Shown here in pieces: positions 32,500 through 44,817 of a stretch of DNA of 64,000 bases. Position 1 is the stretch's first letter. Every line of letters begins with the position of its first letter. Origin of the DNA: Nicotiana tabacum (taxonomy: Eukaryota; Streptophyta; Magnoliopsida; Solanales; Solanaceae); NCBI RefSeq assembly GCF_000715075.1, contig NC_134094.1:83033120-83097119 (forward strand), read 5' to 3'. The notes beneath the pieces were generated by a model. That model was given only the letters and a program-made list of their open reading frames with translations. It was not told the DNA's origin and ran no database searches. The translations under genes were made by a program, and so were the position numbers.

Positions 32500-34900
32500 C
32501 ATGTGGTTGGCTCTACAAAGTAATAGGGGCAGTGAATGTGAATCTCCTTTTGAAGAAATATGTTTAGAATATGGTATTATTCATCAAACGACAGCCCCTT
32601 AGTCACTGCAATCTAATGGAATTGCGAAAAGAAAGAATAGAACCTTAAAGGAGATAATAAGTGCATTGTTGATAAGTTTTGTTTACCCTAGAGCTTGTGG
32701 GGGGAAGCTAATTTTACAGTTAACCGACTACTCAATCGAGTTTCCCACAGTAAAGCGCAATCCATTCCATATGAAAATAGAAAGGAATGAAGCCCAACTT
32801 AAAATATTTTAAAGTATGAGGGGTGTTTGGCTAACGTGCAAGTTCCTAAACCCAAAATGGTAAAGATCGGACCGGAAAATATTGATTGTGTTTTCATAGA
32901 ATATGCAACAAATAGTAAGGCATATTATTTTCTGGTTCATAAATCAGAAAATCCCGGCATTCATATTTATACGGTAATCGACTCAGATAATGCTGAATTC
33001 TTTGAGAATACTTATTCATATAAAAAGGAATATGAGCCGTCTAATGAAATATCTAAGAGACCTTGGGAAGAAGTAAAGAAAAGTACACCTAATGAGGTGA
33101 ATCCAACACGTAGTAAACGTCAAAGGACAACTACTTCCATTGGATCAAATTTTCTGACATTCCTGATAGAAAATGAGCTTCAAACTTTGAAAAAAGTTAT
33201 ATCATCCTCGGAAAAAGCGGTCAAAAGTGAGATAGAATCCATATTAAATAACCATACTTGGGAGTTAGTTGATCTTACTCTAGGAAATGAACCATTAGGT
33301 TCCAAATGGATGGCATTATTGACATGTATAAGGCAAGACTTATTGTCAATGGATATAGACAACAAGAATTCCTTAACTATTTTAACACATACTCATTAGT
33401 TATGAGTATTACGTATATATGGATGTTAGTAGCATTGGCTACGGTGTATGGTCTTGGAATCCATCAAATGGATGTGAAGACAACCTTCTTAAATTGAGAT
33501 TTAGAGAAAGAAATTTATATGGAACAACCTGAAGAATTTGTGATTTCTGAAGGGAAAACAAAAGATTTGCCAACTTGTTAAGTCACTTTACGGACTAAAA
33601 TGATCACCCAAGCAGTGACATACGAGATTTAATCAAATAATATTGTCAAATCATATAGTCATTATTTGATTATATGTGGATGATATATTGATGAAATATT
33701 TAAAATGTGGGGGCTTTTAACTTATGCATGACAAAAGCCAATGTTAAATGTAATATCTAAATGATATAATTTTTGAAACCCACTAATCCTTAGTGGATAT
33801 TGATATGATAGTCGGTGAATTCATTACTTGTTCAGTCTTAGTGATGACTAGTGATGAAACTATAAATTCGAAAGTTGTTTACGTACCTTTCCAGAAATGA
33901 TTTGCTCTTTATTGAACATTTATAATGTTTAGCTCTTTTATGAAAGGGTGTCACCTGGAAGGCTGTGACTTTTCATGAAAGGTGTGTTAGTATGTTTTGT
34001 ATAAATAAGACTGTTCATGAACAAATGTATTAATATGTTGGTCTATAATGAGGTCACCCAACCGATAAACATGACCAAAATCCATTGCAAGTTGGATTAG
34101 TTTCATGAATGAAGGTATTATAATTTGCATATCATATAGACGTATGAATAAATAGCATACAAATGCTTAAAAATGGTGGAGTGATTGCGAAATATATTAT
34201 ATATTAAAAGGTTGTGGCCACAACTGATGCTAATCATTCCAATTGTTGTTATAATATACTATTGCTACATTAAGTGTAGTCAACAATCTGAAATGCAATA
34301 GAAAGTTGAGACGTATTACTCTACGACATAAGGAAGTTCGCATTGAACTTTCATGAAAATAAAATGAGTTTTGGGATATTTGAAATATATCCATGACTAT
34401 GCATTGCACTATAATAAGTATCGTACGGTTATTAAGAGGTATAATGATGCAAATTGGATCACCGGATCAACCTAAACTAAATCCACAAGTGGATATACTT
34501 TTACATCAGTGGAGGAATTGGGTCTTGGAAATCATCCAAACAAACGTGCATTGCCTCTCTACAATGGATGCTGAGGTTATAGCCTGAGACAAGGCCGGTG
34601 AAGAAGTGGAATCTTAGCCCAAAATATTGGCACCTCTATGCATACATTGTGATAGTCAAACGGTAATATGAAGGGCTGGGAGCATTATGTATAACAAAAA
34701 AAATCTTGTCACATACGACAAGACATAAAACCGTTAGGCAACTACTCTCTAGGGGAATTATCATAATTGACTATGTGAAGTCAAGCGATAATATGTCGGA
34801 TCCATTTACAAAAGGCCTAACTAGAGAGGTAGTTGAAAGATCATCGAGGGGAATGAGACTATGGCCGAGGACAAGTCATTGTGGTGATAACTTTATCTAG
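32500..34900 (+). pseudogene. Ty1/copia pol (degenerate)
   Basis: Remnants in order: integrase core around ESPFEEICLEYGIIHQTTAP with LQSNGIAKRKNRTLKE (about 32530-32660); the linker ORF MANVQVPKPKMVKIGPEN through RSKRQRTTTSIGSNF; the RT start NNHTWELVDL and LGSKWM (33250-33310); YKARLIVNGYRQQEFLNYF and LGIHQMDVKTTFLN with EIYMEQPEEFV (33320-33540); and RNase H pieces near 34500-34600 and 34740-34830 (IDYVKSSDNMSDPFTKGL). Many stops and frame changes. The Asp-Asp catalytic segment of RT is not found intact. Confidence 0.8.
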
Positions 34901-35464
34901 AAGACTGGAGATCCCAAGATCTAGGTTCAAGGAGCTCAAACAGAGTCATTAATGACGGTTCAATATTGTCAAATAAAATTTATTTTTGATACATTCTCGT
35001 GATGAGACAATGTTCAGTACCAATGATAAAGTATTAAGATTTTTTAATGGTTTTTAAGTTTGATACGGGGTATATCAAATAGTATATCTACGGGATAACA
35101 CGTTTAGGAATCACCTATGTAAGTGTGAAGTGTTAGCCGCTTCAAGAAGAGTTCTGTAAGGCTAATTCTCTGTGCACTTATGAAATCAGGCGGTCTTCAT
35201 GGCTGAAACGAATACAACAATGAGAACCAAAGACGATTAAGGGTTGATTGTGTGATTTATGGTTGTCTAGGTATACACCAAAGCTCGACGGTTCAAAGAT
35301 ATCAAATCTACTGATTAAACGAGTATATCCGACATATGTTCACTACGGAAAGTTCAAAAGGAAACCTATTTATTCAGATACGATTAATCCTTACTTGCGA
35401 ATCACACAAGTTTTTTGCATATTTATTTTTAAACATATTGCCATTCCCCACTCATGTGGGAGAT

Positions 35465-35902
35465 TGTTAGGTTTCGTGAATGGGCGTGAATGGAAAATGG
35501 AAGAGGCACATTTTGAATTGCACCTCTTCATCTCACCCTTTTCATTGTCTATAAATTTAGAGGCTTAGCCTCATTTTTCAAAGATGGAAAAATCTGAAAA
35601 CTTCTCCCCTCTTTTCTACATTGTTGCATTATTTTTTCAAATAAATATAGTGTCAAGTGTAATTTGCTCCATTTGTTGAGTTCGTTGAAATTCTGTAATT
35701 TCGATTGCCAATATTACAGAATAGTTTTTCCGTTCTATCCTGGGAGGAAGTAATCCATAACCTTGGGCGGCAGTGATGGGATTAAATTCTTTAAGGACAC
35801 ACAAGCAACTTGTGGGCTCAGAATTATTTTACGATTTGTTTATTGAACTAATATTTCTTTACTTCTCTCTGATTTTCTATTTTTGAACACAGTTTACCAA
35901 CA
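35465..35902 (+). repeat. 3' LTR of the copia element (438 bp)
   Basis: It ends TACCAACA. The ORF at 35248-35568 runs into it and is not a gene. Confidence 0.85.
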
Positions 35903-36426
35903 GTTATAGCTGATAAAAACTTCTCATCCCACTTTGATGGAAAGTTGGATTAACGCTTTTGAAAACAAGACCTTTCTCAACTGCAAGATTCACGATTATT
36001 TTGCATCAGTAATGTGAGAAAGAAAGCAGTGTAAAAGAGAGAAATCAGTTTCTCAAGAACTAGCAAAGATTACGCAATTCCGCTGAAATCAAGAAAATAC
36101 TATCAAATTGGATATGTTTTCTTGATTTAAGTACTATTACTTTTTTTTTGGTAATAATCATTAAGTTTCACTATCCTAAAAGGTGAATTAAATTGTTTAT
36201 ATATATAAGCAGTTTACGATCTATTCCTGAAAATCCTTACATTAACTTCTATAAACTTTTACTCTATGGTCATATGTTCTAATATCGTTTAGTGAGTGCT
36301 TAACCCCAAAAAGGCCTTATTAATACCTCACATTGTAAAAGAGCTTGGCAATAGTTATTTATGGAATATCATTATCTGGGCGGGGTATGATACATTGGTC
36401 TAAGTATAAATTAAATGGTCACTATA
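35903..36426. other. Intergenic, no gene seen
   Basis: AT-rich sequence without a supportable feature. Confidence 0.55.
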
Positions 36427-37231
36427 GTCAATCCTCTCTATAACAACCTCGTTTGTTTTGATATTTTTTGGCTTTTATAATTAATGGTTGTTATACGTCT
36501 ATAACAACATTTGACATTTAAATATTATTTGGCTGTTATAGATAAAAATTATCCAAAAATTAATTATTTTTTCTTTTTTAGTGTCTATATAAAAGATAAG
36601 AAAATTATTCAAATTTAAAATCTCAAAAGGTATGCATTTCACTAGTTAATATATTATTAATATATTCATAACTAAACGTATAAAGATTTAAACTCTAAGG
36701 CAGACATTTTAAAGCTACCTAGAAAAATAAATTCTTTCAAGATTGATAGAAGACCTTTGTAATTGTAGCTTTTTCGTAGATTTTATTCTCTTACTAGCAA
36801 TATAACACTTGAATTGCCGAAGATTTGTGTCCAAATTTTCAGCAAAAATGTATCTAATAGCTTTTCCTTGAATACAATCTAAGAGCTTAAAAGTTAAATT
36901 TTTTATTTAAATATTTTTTGAAATTTGTCCAATGGAAAAGATATCATGAGCAAATCTTCAAATCTTATATCTTATGCAAGATAAAAACTTTATTTAATGG
37001 AAAAGATTGTGTGCATATTTTTAAAATTATTATTAGTAATCTTAATGATTCTATATGGATGTTATAGAGGGACAATTTTACAAAGAGCGTTCTGCTATAA
37101 ATATGGTTGTTATTGTTATAGGTAAAAAGCTATTAGAAAGAGGTAAAATATAACTTAAAAAATTAATTTGGAGAAAAACTTGATTTTTATAGTGAATATA
37201 TAAAAAATATTGATGTTATAGAGAAGTTTAC
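36427..37231. mobile_element. MITE-like element upstream of the zinc-finger gene
   Basis: The left end GTCAATCCTCTCTATAACA and the inverted right end GTAAACTTCTCTATAACA are imperfect terminal inverted repeats. Variants of CTATAACAAC and GTTATAG recur inside. No coding capacity. It resembles a common Solanaceae MITE type, but I cannot fix the superfamily because no clear target duplication is seen. It ends about 450 bp before the zinc-finger start codon. Confidence 0.6.
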
Positions 37232-37677
37232 CAATCACATCTCTCGTTTGGATTTCCTCCATAAGTCATAATCTTAATTAGTCATGGAATTGATTTGACT
37301 TCACCAAGATACACTTACATACACATACTAAATGCTAAGGTTGAATGCATAGACTACCCCTCAAACCTACCAAAAAGTTTGGGGGCCGTATCTTATTTTA
37401 TTTAATCTAAAAATAGAAAAAAAATTCTAAGACACTTTGGAGGTGCCACCTCCAATTACTCGGGAATTAGATCAGATAAAGATTTACTTGTACCTTTTAT
37501 TTACAGTTTATCACTTCTTTGTTGGCCCCATTCAACACTTCCAAAACCCAATATAAGAAACATACATGCTCTTCATTCTTCAATTCCTGCTTTAGCATTC
37601 TCTTCTTCTTCCAAAACCTCACTTCCAAGTCGTTTTCCCTTTTTCTTCATTCTTCACAAAAACAACAGAAAAAATCC
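37232..37677 (+). promoter_or_regulatory. Upstream region and 5' UTR of the zinc-finger gene
   Basis: About 450 bp without coding capacity. The best TATA-like element is CAATATAAG about 125 bp before the ATG. The last 100 bases are CT-rich, as plant 5' leaders often are. An in-frame upstream ATG at 37519 would add a Phe/Ser-rich segment with no family match, so I treat it as leader. Confidence 0.4.
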
Positions 37678-38850
37678 ATGGACAAGACAAAAAGAGAAGC
37701 TGTTGATTTCATGAACGTGGAGACCTTCTCTCAGCTAATTCCCTTTATCCGACCACCACCACCACCTGTTAAAGAAAAGCCCATTCGGCTTTTCGGCAAA
37801 GAACTTGAAGGTGGTCGTAATGCTACGACCACGACTGACATGTCTGAATCCATTGACAGCAACCCTTTTCATGACGAACCTGAAATAATTACTGCGAATC
37901 CTGTGAACTATGCTTATAAAGAAAGTCATATCGGCAACAATGAGGAGAGTAACAAGAAATATGAATGTCAATATTGTTTTAGGAACTTCCCAACTTCTCA
38001 AGCCTTAGGAGGCCATCAAAATGCACACAAGAGAGAACGCCAGAATGCCAAACGAGCTCATCTTCAGTCTGCCTTAGCACATGGTAAGATAATAGTATCG
38101 TATCCTCCCTCCTTTTGAGTTTATGTTACCCTATTTGCTTTAGTAAATATTTCTAAATTTGAAAATAATTTTAACTTACATTTTTTATTTTAGCCTTAAT
38201 AACAAGCTTTTATAGTCACACAAATATAATGTTATGTTTAAAATTATAAGTTTCAAAAGTATTATAGGTACACAAAAAATGATATATGACAGAAAATATT
38301 TCCTACAAAATTTTTTCACAAATACCAAACTATATTCTCCCTCAAGAATATTGTTTTCCATTAAAAAGGGGAAAAAACCATTCTTCACTTACGTTTTTCT
38401 TGATAGTCCATTAGAAATAATTTTACTCATAATCATTCAACATGGGATAATAGTATCGTTTTTATATTGTGTTGTTACTTTAAATATAACGTTTATTTCT
38501 TATCGACAGAGGCAAACATATATGGGATAATGAACCATCATCGCCTTGGTGAACCAGCAGCTCCTAGTACTACTCGTTATTCAACATGGAACAACATTAA
38601 CAATAGTACGAGGTCTTATGGAAACCATCATGTTATTAGTCCTTATTCTCAAACTCCTATAAACAGAAATCCATTGGCATTTTGGCGGATTTCTCCAGCA
38701 GTTCATCAGAATTTTTCTTCTAACTTAGTGTTTCCTAATGATGATTTGAAACCTTTTCCAACGGTTAAAAGCCCTAATTGTGATAGCACATTTGGATATG
38801 AACCCAAGGGAGGAGTTCAAGATCATTTAAGTTTAGATTTGCACTTGTAA
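37678..38850 (+). CDS. Single C2H2 zinc-finger protein with EAR motif, GIS/ZFP8-like
   Basis: Two exons, 37678-38083 and 38510-38850, with one GT...AG intron of 426 bp, give a 248-residue protein. The N-terminal part has FMNVETFSQL and EKPIRLFGKEL, features of the Arabidopsis GIS/ZFP5/ZFP6/ZFP8 group. The zinc finger at residues about 95-120 is YECQYCFRNF...QALGGHQNAH with the plant-specific QALGGH helix, followed by KRERQNAKRAHLQ. The extreme C-terminus is LSLDLHL, an EAR repression motif. Family members are nuclear transcription regulators of trichome and epidermal development through gibberellin and cytokinin signals. The precise role here is inference. The start ATG follows a CT-rich leader. 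The intron splits the codon after ALAH, giving ALAHEANIYGIMN. This is the only intact host gene in the window; close family members are often intronless, so the intron is a point to confirm. Confidence 0.85.
38084..38509 (+). other. Intron of the zinc-finger gene
   Basis: The donor is G/GTAAGAT and the acceptor TCGACAG/AG. It is AT-rich, and removing it restores one frame from the zinc finger to the EAR motif. Without splicing the protein would end at 38118, losing the EAR motif. Confidence 0.75.
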
Positions 38851-41311
38851 GGATGGTGTAATCTTAATAATTTCTTTTGAGACAAATGTCTACTTCTTTT
38901 TAAGAACTTGTGCTGAAGAATTAGCTTAATAATATTGTTTCCTCCTAGAATTTAACTATTGATATTGTAAAGAGTTTTTACACTATTTGTGTAATTTAAA
39001 CAGTTACAGCTGATTGTGTGCATTATTTTTATTACTAATTCCACTTATTTAGACAGTTAATTCCTTATATGGAGTAGTATTCTTTTATTTGATGTAATGA
39101 CGTAAAAATTCTTTTACTGTACCAACATATAGAAGCCTGAACTCTTCTGTAATTTCTGCTTGTGGATGTGTTGAGTGTGGGCGTGGAGCGTCCGGTGCAA
39201 AAAGGCCTTAGATGTGCAAAACCTAGGCTACTTATATATTCCTCATATTTATTTTATGTGATACTCTTTTTTTTTTGGTTTGTTCCATAAAAAAAATTAT
39301 ATCTTTCAATATTTAAAATTAATTTAGCTTTAAACTTCTCATTTTATTCTTAATGTCCTGATTTTGTAGTTAGAGCTGTATATCGAATACGTTAACAGAA
39401 ATGTTGTATTCGGGGGTTGGGAGGGGGGGGGGCGCAAAGAGTAGGAAATATTGTTCAGGTTAGGTTTTTCTGCATGAAATGTTACTCCTAGAGTATTATT
39501 TTATGGAAAAGAAGACTGATGTTTCTGTAGCATAAGATTCAGCGTCTCGTTCGTTAATGAATTTTCTTCTTCTTCTCCTCTATCGAAGAGAGAGGGGAGC
39601 ACAGCTTGTATATGCATGTGTAGTAGACTAGCAGTGGGTTAAGGATAACAAATTCATACAATGACACAAACACAGACTTGGTTTTTTTCAAACATACTCC
39701 TAAACTGTCTTCTTTTTCATTAAAATACAAAGTAGTCAAGGGCGCGCGAATACGTTTTAGATGTTTCTTGCATATACGTTTTAGATGTTTCTTGCATATA
39801 TCCTAGTTTTTCGGCACACACGTGTGTTCTGAGTCAGGTATTACATAATTTTATAAAATAATATTAATATTATCAAAATGAAATTTTGAGTAAATAATTA
39901 TACATGAATGAATTGAGTACAAATTTCTGATCAATAATGTGGATTGCCATGTGACAACTTGTTTGTCAAGGTCAAGCATTAGATATTGTCTAAACCTACG
40001 AAGATGAACAATCAAATTTTAATTAGATATGTGTGCTTGTTTTTACTTATTTTGATTTTATGAGTTACATGACATGTAATAGCGTAGCTCACGTCCACAC
40101 CTAATATTCATTATAATACGCCGATACTTATTCCCTTCTTGTATTCCAGATCCTATATGTATATGTATCTAATATGCAATATATGTGAAGAAGAATTAGT
40201 GTCTTGTGTGTTCTGTGGTATAGTCAATAGTGTGCGTTGTTTGTTCATACAGCAGAGGAATTGTTGCAGAGAGTGTCTTGGCACAAAATATTCTACAATG
40301 AAATGCATTTGGTCTAAGGCATTACTATTAACAAAAACAGAGAAGAAAATTAAAATTCCCATCAGACAACCTGGAGGAGAAAAGCCTTAATTCTTACTGT
40401 TGTTTTGCATCATGGCTTTTAGTTTACCATTGGTTGGTGAACTTACAAATCTTGGCTACTATTTGAATTACTTATCCCATAATCATTGCTATCTAAAGTG
40501 AATGGCTGAAATGTGAAGAGAAAATATTAATATAAAGGACTATAAATCAGGGATTACTTACCGGGACCAACATAATAGTAATATCAGTATTTTTTCTAAC
40601 TTCATGCATAGACATCTTCAGTAACAATGGGATTGTTTAATTCTCCCAACTAATATTCAGATCAGTCAGAACAAAGCAATTAAAATCTTAATAAGAGCCG
40701 CATCAAAAACAGAATTCACTTGTGTTCGGTGAGATTGGAGATAGAAGGCGGAAGACTTATTTGCCACGGAAAGAGTTTGGAAAGGCCGGAAGGCTTTGAT
40801 TGAGGGAAGTTAGTTGGGTACACGAGAAGTTGTTGTTAAGTTCCCCGCCAATTGCTTTAAGTCATCAATATGAAATTACAATCAGAGTGATTTCTTCTTG
40901 AACTTTTGACGCCATTTTCTTTTTCGGATGCTTCATTGCAGAGATACTTTCTGCAAAACCAAAAGCTGCCACCGTTTGTTAAGTGCCCGTTTGTTAAGTG
41001 TTCCCAACTTTTGTAGCGTTTTTTCATTCGGTCAGTTCCTAAGCGTTAGTTTTTCTTTTTTAAATTTAAATGAGATATTGAGATAAATAAGAAGGGTAAT
41101 ATTGTAATTTAACTTTTTAATTAAGGGGTTTTGCTCTTAATATATTTTGTGTGTATATATATATATATATATGTCCTAATTTTGCCTCTAGATCTACCGC
41201 CCATTTCCTGTATGTACAAGGATTAGAGGAAGATGTTATGGATAAAGGAAAAGGAGCGTTACAGAAATTGGATATTGGAATTGTCGAAGTAGTTTATGTG
41301 TAGTAGAGACG
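38851..41311. other. 3' UTR and intergenic, no further gene seen
   Basis: Possible poly(A) signals (AATAAT-like) follow the zinc-finger stop within 100 bp. The rest is AT-rich. There is a G-run near 39413-39432 and an AT microsatellite at 41153-41172. The ORF at 40139-40390 has scattered Cys residues but no spacing that I recognise as a zinc module. Confidence 0.55.
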
Positions 41312-41624
41312 TGATATGCAAAATGGAGCTGGAAGCGCAAGTTAGTTAGATAGTGAAGTCACGTCAGCAGAAGCAGTTAAAAGTTAGTTAGTTGAAAGAG
41401 AAGTCAGTTGAGTCAGTTAGAGTAGGCTGCACAATTCAATGTAATCCATTCTCTATAAATGATCTCAGTGTACACATTACAAAGATATTAGAAAAGCTAT
41501 TACAATTCTCTCTAATTCTACTCTCTTTTTCTCCATTGCTGATAATCTCGAGCTTCTCTGCAAGCTCCTGACTTAGCTGCTCGATCCTCGAACTCTCCAC
41601 TGAGTTCCTGCAATTGATCTATCA
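41312..41624 (+). repeat. 5' LTR (313 bp), chromovirus
   Basis: It starts TGATATGCAAAATGG and ends GATCTATCA. It matches 46079-46405 apart from small indels. Confidence 0.88.
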
Positions 41625-41625
41625 G

Positions 41626-41637
41626 TGGTATCAGAGC
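41626..41637 (+). other. Primer-binding site, tRNA-iMet
   Basis: TGGTATCAGAGC one base inside the LTR, the standard plant initiator-Met primer site. Confidence 0.9.
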
Positions 41638-41655
41638 ATCCGCATCCTTGGAACT

Positions 41656-42680
41656 ATGACGAAAGATGTTTGATCAAATGATAGTCCAACGGATGAAGTG
41701 GGAGAGCTACGTGAGATGATGCTGAAATTAATGGCTGACATTGGGGCTTTGACCGGAGAAGTCTCAAGCTTGAAACAACTAGATCAAGCTGTGATGGAGT
41801 TAAGAGAACAATTAGGGAATTCTGGGAAAAATCGAAAGGGTAAAAATCAAGTGGATCATGAAGATGAAGTGGAACCAACAGAGGAAAGATCACACAGGGA
41901 AAGGATCCCCAACAGTTATAACAACCACAATTCCAACTTCTCGCGGTGGTCAAGAATGGAGTTTCTTAGATTTGCAGGTGATGATTTACGATCTTGGCTA
42001 TTCAAAATTGAGCAGTTTTTTTTCTATGGAGAAGGTCCCTGCAAATGAAAGGGTGGAGGTCACAGCTATGCAGTTAGAAGGGGAAGCCATTCAGTGGCAT
42101 CTATAATTCATGAGATACAAGCAGTATCTACAACCTGCAACTTGGACTGAGTATGTCATAGCACTGGTAGAGAGATTTGGGACCGACTTTGATGATCATA
42201 TGGAGGAAATCAAAATGATCAAGTAAACGGGGAGTGTGAAGGACTACCAAGCTATGTTTGAGAGGAACTTGAACAGGGTAAATCTGTCACAGGAGAATGC
42301 TATTAGTTGTTTTATTGGGGGATTGAAGCATGAACTGAACATGGCAGTGAAGTTAACCAATCCTTCTACACTGTCTCAAGTCTATAGGATAACTAGAATG
42401 TAGGAGGCCTATCTTGATGCCACTAGACAAACTGCAACTACTTCTCAACAAGGGCATTCCAAGAGATACATGGAGCAAAGAACTAGTGTTCTACTACCAA
42501 CTCCCAATTATGGGAATAATACGGCTCCTAAAGGAGATAATAGAAGGACACTCAGTTTGGATGAAATGAATGAAAAGAGAGCCAAAGGTTTATGTTACTT
42601 CTATAATGAGAAGTATGTGGTGGGACACAAGTATAGAAATGTGAAGCAGTTAAACTTGCTTGAATTGGAGGAAATGGTAG
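41656..42680 (+). pseudogene. Chromovirus gag (broken)
   Basis: The ATG 19 bases after the primer site opens the frame, but a TGA follows after five codons. Later blocks are MLKLMADIGALTGEV, MEFLRFAGDDLRSWLFKIEQ (gag core start), ANERVEVTAMQLEGEAIQWH, WTEYVIALVERFGTDF and VKDYQAMFERNLNRVNL. The zinc knuckle at about 42590-42650 reads GLCYFYNEKYVVGHKYRNVK, where two of the three expected Cys are Tyr. At least one frame change lies near 42000. Confidence 0.8.
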
Positions 42681-44817
42681 AACAACAATGTGTGAAAGAT
42701 GAGGAACACTTTGAACTAGAAGAGCAAGGGCTAGAATTAACTCAACCAGTAGAACAGATGGAAATCTTCATTCATGCTCTAAATGATTCATTGGGGTATA
42801 GAACATTAAACGTGATTGGGTACCATTCAAAGAAACCACTGCACATATTGGTAGATACAGGGAGTTGTCATAATTTTATAGATCTAGAATTGATTAAAAA
42901 AAATGAATTGCCCTATTATGTCGACTACACCTAGCTAGTAGCAGCAGCCAATGGAAATATGATGAAGGTTGACAAGGTATGCAGGATCTCCTGGCTTTTG
43001 CAAGGAGCTGAGTTCTGTGCAGATTTCCTGTTATTACCTCCGAGGGCTGGTGGAGTAGTTTTGGGAGTCCAATGGCTATTGACACTGGGGGACATCAAAA
43101 TGAATTTCAGGACACTCACTATGGAGTTTTATTATCAAGGAAGAAAGCATGTCTTGAGAGCAGCTGGAACACAAATCCTAACTTCTGGAGCAGGAAAATT
43201 GGCTAGAATGTCACGTGAGCAATCACAACTTTGCATGATTCAAGTTGTACCCGCAATGTGTAATGAACTTCAATGGTATTCTTTAGAGTCTAAAGAAGAA
43301 GTTAACACACATCCTAGGTTGGTGAAATTGTTAAAAGAATTTAAAGACTTGTTTGCTGAACCCACATATCTACCTCCATCTAGAGGGATATTTGATCATA
43401 AAATTATCTTACAACCTGAAACTGAACCTATAAACAAAAGACCTTATAGGTATCCATCTGTCAAAAAGGATGCTATTGCATCACTAGTCAAACAAATGCT
43501 ATACCAGGGGATTATCCAACCAAGCAGTAGCCCTTTTGCTACTCCTGTAGTGCTAGTTGGAAAAAAAGATAGGTCATGGAGGTTATGTGTTGACTATAGA
43601 GATTTGAATAAGAACACTGTGAAAAATACGTTTCCAATTCCAATTGTGAAAGACTTATTGGATAAGTTGGGAGGGGCTAAGGTCTTTTCAAAAATAGACC
43701 TAAGGTCTGGTTATCATCAACTGAGAATGACAGTGGAAGATATGCCAAAACTGCTTTTAGAACTCATGCAGGTCACTATGAATACCTAGTGATGCCTTTT
43801 GGATTATCAAATTCCCCAACCATATTCCAAGGATTAACAAATTTAGTATTTCAAAACTTTCTTAGGAAGTATGTCTTGGTGTTCTTTGATGACAACTGGT
43901 TTACAGTAGGGATATAGAGGCACATTTGCTGCACCTCAAATCTGTCTTTGTTGTAATGAGGAAACACCAGTTGTTTGCAAAGTAAAGTAAATGCTTCTTT
44001 GGGGTTCCAAGGATAGAGTATTTGGGTCATTTTATTACTTCAGAAGGTGTATCAACAAACCCTCAAAAGGTGGAAGCTGTGAAGAATTGGCCTTTGCCAA
44101 ACACAATTAAACAACTGAGAGGATTCACTGGTCTTGTTGGATACTATAGAAGATTCATCAGAGGCTTTGGAGTTATCAGCAAGCCTTTAACTGACCTCCT
44201 CAAAAAGGACAGTTTCAAATGGTCGCCTGTTGCATATAAAGCCTTTGAACAATTGAAGATTGCCCTGACTCAGGCCCAGTATTGGCACTACCTGATCCTA
44301 ATAAGACCTTCATTGTGAAAACTGATGTAAGTAGGCAGGGGATAGGTGATGTCTTAATGCAGCAAGGTCACCCCATTGCCTTTATCAGTAGAGCATTATC
44401 TCTCAGACATGCTGCACTTTCAGTGTATGATAGGGAACTCTTGGCTATTGTTCATGTAGTGACTAAGTGGTCTCAATACTTACTTGGTCAAAAGGTCATC
44501 ATTAGGACAGATCAGAGAGTTTTTAAGTTCCTAATGGAACAAAAGGTGCATACAAACTCAAAACTAATGTGGTTGACTAAACTAATGCCTTTTAACTATG
44601 TGATTGAATACAAAAGAGGAGCTCAAAATAAAGTGGTTGATGCACTTTCAAGAGTATCTGGGGATGGGTTGCTTTCTTTAATCATTTTTGCTACCAGCTC
44701 TAAGTTAATGCAGGCTATAGCTCATAGTTGGGATACTGACCTGGAACTAAAAGCTCTCATTGAGCAGCTTCAGGCAGATCCAGCTAAGGAGAGACATTAT
44801 TGGTTTATGGCATTCCA
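42681..44817 (+). pseudogene. Chromovirus protease, RT and RNase H (broken)
   Basis: Protease: PLHILVDTGSCHNFID (DTG kept). [53 protein letters not shown], then after a frame change near 43750 [15 protein letters not shown] and KYVLVFFDD. RNase H: FIVKTDVSRQGIGDVLMQQ and SVYDRELLAIVHVVTKWSQY with RTDQRVFKFLMEQ and KVVDALSRVSG. Stops separate the domains. Confidence 0.85.

Larger units (their letters stand above)
23811..35902 (+). mobile_element. Decayed Ty1/copia element carrying a nested Athila-like insertion
   Basis: The LTRs are 23811-24244 and 35465-35902. They share their whole length and have TGTTAGG...CCAACA ends, the left one reading CCAACC. A purine-rich ATGTGGGAGAT tract lies before the right LTR, so the element is plus-oriented. 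The interior is cut by the 7.1-kb insertion at 25120-32209. What remains is a repeat-rich leader and a degenerate pol from the middle of integrase to RNase H. Gag, protease and the front of integrase are not found. The 5-bp flanks (AAAGT and GTTAT) do not match. Confidence 0.82.

Noticed and set aside
37519..37677. N-terminal extension of the zinc-finger ORF
   Set aside because: The Phe/Ser-rich segment looks like translated CT-rich leader; the family-like sequence begins just after the ATG at 37678.
40139..40390. Small Cys-rich protein
   Set aside because: The Cys spacing fits no zinc or knottin pattern known to me, there is no signal peptide, and codon use looks random.
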